Assembly (NCBI GenBank): GCA_002171295.2
Contig: NHFW02000002.1
Coordinates: 13,042 to 21,306, forward strand
Reading direction: 5' to 3'
Length of the DNA stretch: 8,265 nucleotides
From: Flavobacteriaceae bacterium TMED121
GTDB taxonomy: Bacteria; Bacteroidota; Bacteroidia; Flavobacteriales; Flavobacteriaceae
The notes below the pieces were generated by a model. The model ran no database searches. It was not told where the DNA came from and saw only the letters and a list, made by a program, of their open reading frames with translations. The translations under genes were made by a program, and so were the position numbers. Shown in pieces: positions 7,297-8,265 of this stretch (position 1 is the first letter of the stretch; every line of letters starts with the position of its first letter).

Positions 7297-8265
7297 TTAA
7301 AAACTTATTCTTTGAGGTTTTTCAAAATCATCTTTCATTATGTAAGGTAAGCGAAAAACATTACCATCCAAATCACCGAAGTATAATTGTGATTTACTGA
7401 ATTCATTTGGGTTTCCGTCCGCCCAGAAAAAAATAAAAGGGGATCTACCATCAATTACTTTTCTAACATATGAATGGTTGAACTCACTGGATTTAGTAAT
7501 CGCTTTTTCTTTAGTCCAATTTTTACCTTTATCTGTAGAGGTCCAAATTTCAATTTCCCCTCCAGCTCCCCATTTTTGGGGAGTATGACCAAAAGGTACA
7601 ACTAATTCCCATAGATTTTCATTCACCCAAAGGCTTCCCATATCATAATTATGATCAGAAGTAACAATTTCATGTGTAGACCATTTATTCCCTGTCCATA
7701 GAGTGACTTCCCATTGGTAAGGAGCACTATTTGGGCCAGGTTCGTGTCCATTACTTTTTAGGTATAAACAAATAGGATTTCCTTTTTTATCATATACCAT
7801 ATCCTTTAAATAAATATTTTTTTTAGTTACTGAATAATTCATTACCCTTGCGGGTGAATTCAAATCAGTCAAGGGAAGCCTCAGTTTAAATTGGTCAACA
7901 GTCTGCCATGTATTTCCAAAATCATTGCTCTCCATATAGTACAAGTCAGTTCTCTTATCGACCTCCCCATAAGGGTGTCTATTAAAAAAAGTTCCTACTT
8001 TTTGCCCTTTATATTGGGCACTTACTTGGTAATGACCTGAATTTTCTCCTGAACGAACTGGTATGGCAGCCAATAATTTGTCATCAGTCCATGTTTGACC
8101 ATTCTTAGACTTTTCAAAATATAAATGCCTTATACCTGTGTATTTTGTGAAAAAATTAAACAGTCCAAATTGGGTATTTAAAGGTTGAGGGTAGGTCATT
8201 TCTTCCTCAGTTAATTTGACAAATCCGTCAATATTGTAAGGAACTAAACTTTTATATTTAAACCC
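7297..8265 (-). CDS. BNR/Asp-box repeat beta-propeller protein (BNR_4-like), N-terminus outside window
   Basis: The reading frame stays open through the right edge: 22 more codons (VPYNIDGFVKLTEEE and neighbours) precede the first visible Met at 8199. That Met is therefore probably internal and the gene is 5'-partial, with 322 residues visible. Two perfect Asp-box motifs, SNDFGNTW (113-120 of the visible part) and STDKGKNW (243-250), plus a degenerate SKNGQTW (53-59), point to a sialidase-like beta-propeller. FFNRHPYGEVDKRTDLYYME (93-112) resembles the 'BNR repeat-containing family member' group (Pfam BNR_4 type) of Bacteroidota and Planctomycetota. Such proteins often act on or bind glycans, and some polysaccharide lyases share the fold, but no sialidase Arg triad or lyase active site can be assigned here. 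A secretion signal would be in the missing part. The ABC ATPase gene follows 39 bases later in the same frame. Confidence 0.8.
   Translation of the reverse strand, partial: GFKYKSLVPYNIDGFVKLTEEEMTYPQPLNTQFGLFNFFTKYTGIRHLYFEKSKNGQTWTDDKLLAAIPVRSGENSGHYQVSAQYKGQKVGTFFNRHPYGEVDKRTDLYYMESNDFGNTWQTVDQFKLRLPLTDLNSPARVMNYSVTKKNIYLKDMVYDKKGNPICLYLKSNGHEPGPNSAPYQWEVTLWTGNKWSTHEIVTSDHNYDMGSLWVNENLWELVVPFGHTPQKWGAGGEIEIWTSTDKGKNWTKEKAITKSSEFNHSYVRKVIDGRSPFIFFWADGNPNEFSKSQLYFGDLDGNVFRLPYIMKDDFEKPQRISF

Noticed and set aside
7297..8265. Calling the BNR protein a sialidase or an ulvan-type polysaccharide lyase
   Set aside because: Only Asp-boxes and general family resemblance are visible. No catalytic set can be assigned and the N-terminus is missing, so a specific activity would be invented.
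1..8265. A novel defence, mobile or biosynthetic system
   Set aside because: I looked on both strands for transposases, integrases, toxin-antitoxin pairs, CRISPR-like repeats, inverted terminal repeats and retron-like RNA structures and saw none. The genes belong to familiar families.

Overview
The window looks like an ordinary chromosomal segment of a Bacteroidota bacterium. It is AT-rich and densely coded. A single-chain glycyl-tRNA synthetase, a TPTGG/KD-type Ig-like lipoprotein and a coiled-coil OmpA lipoprotein are all typical of that phylum. Shine-Dalgarno sequences are largely absent, and octamers fitting the Bacteroidota -7 consensus (TAnnTTTG) lie just ahead of several starts. I cannot name the genus. 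There is no tRNA, rRNA, CRISPR array, insertion sequence or phage gene that I can recognise.

Layout. On the left (1-988, minus) is the 5' part of a lipoprotein gene with a bacterial Ig-like domain, cut by the window edge. A 180-base divergent spacer follows. Then comes a plus-strand run: glyS (1169-2710), xth (exodeoxyribonuclease III, 2783-3547, TTG start), an OmpA-family coiled-coil lipoprotein (3549-4445) and tas (aldo/keto reductase, 4450-5487). The last three are 1 and 4 bases apart and almost certainly share one transcript. A 102-base convergent spacer separates them from a minus-strand pair on the right: a BNR/Asp-box beta-propeller protein (7297-8265, its N-terminus outside the window), then a fused two-domain Opp/Dpp-type ABC ATPase (5590-7257).

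How the genes fit together. They cover translation (glyS), DNA base repair (xth), outer-membrane to peptidoglycan tethering (OmpA lipoprotein), NADP(H)-dependent carbonyl reduction (tas) and peptide-type import (ABC ATPase). No shared pathway links them, so the xth-ompA-tas unit looks like a compact operon of functionally unrelated genes. The most informative points are the non-ATG start of xth, the -7-like octamers set so close to starts that glyS may be leaderless, the BNR-ABC pair lying in one frame separated by a single stop codon, and a non-consensus Walker B region in the second ABC domain. I found no convincing undescribed system.
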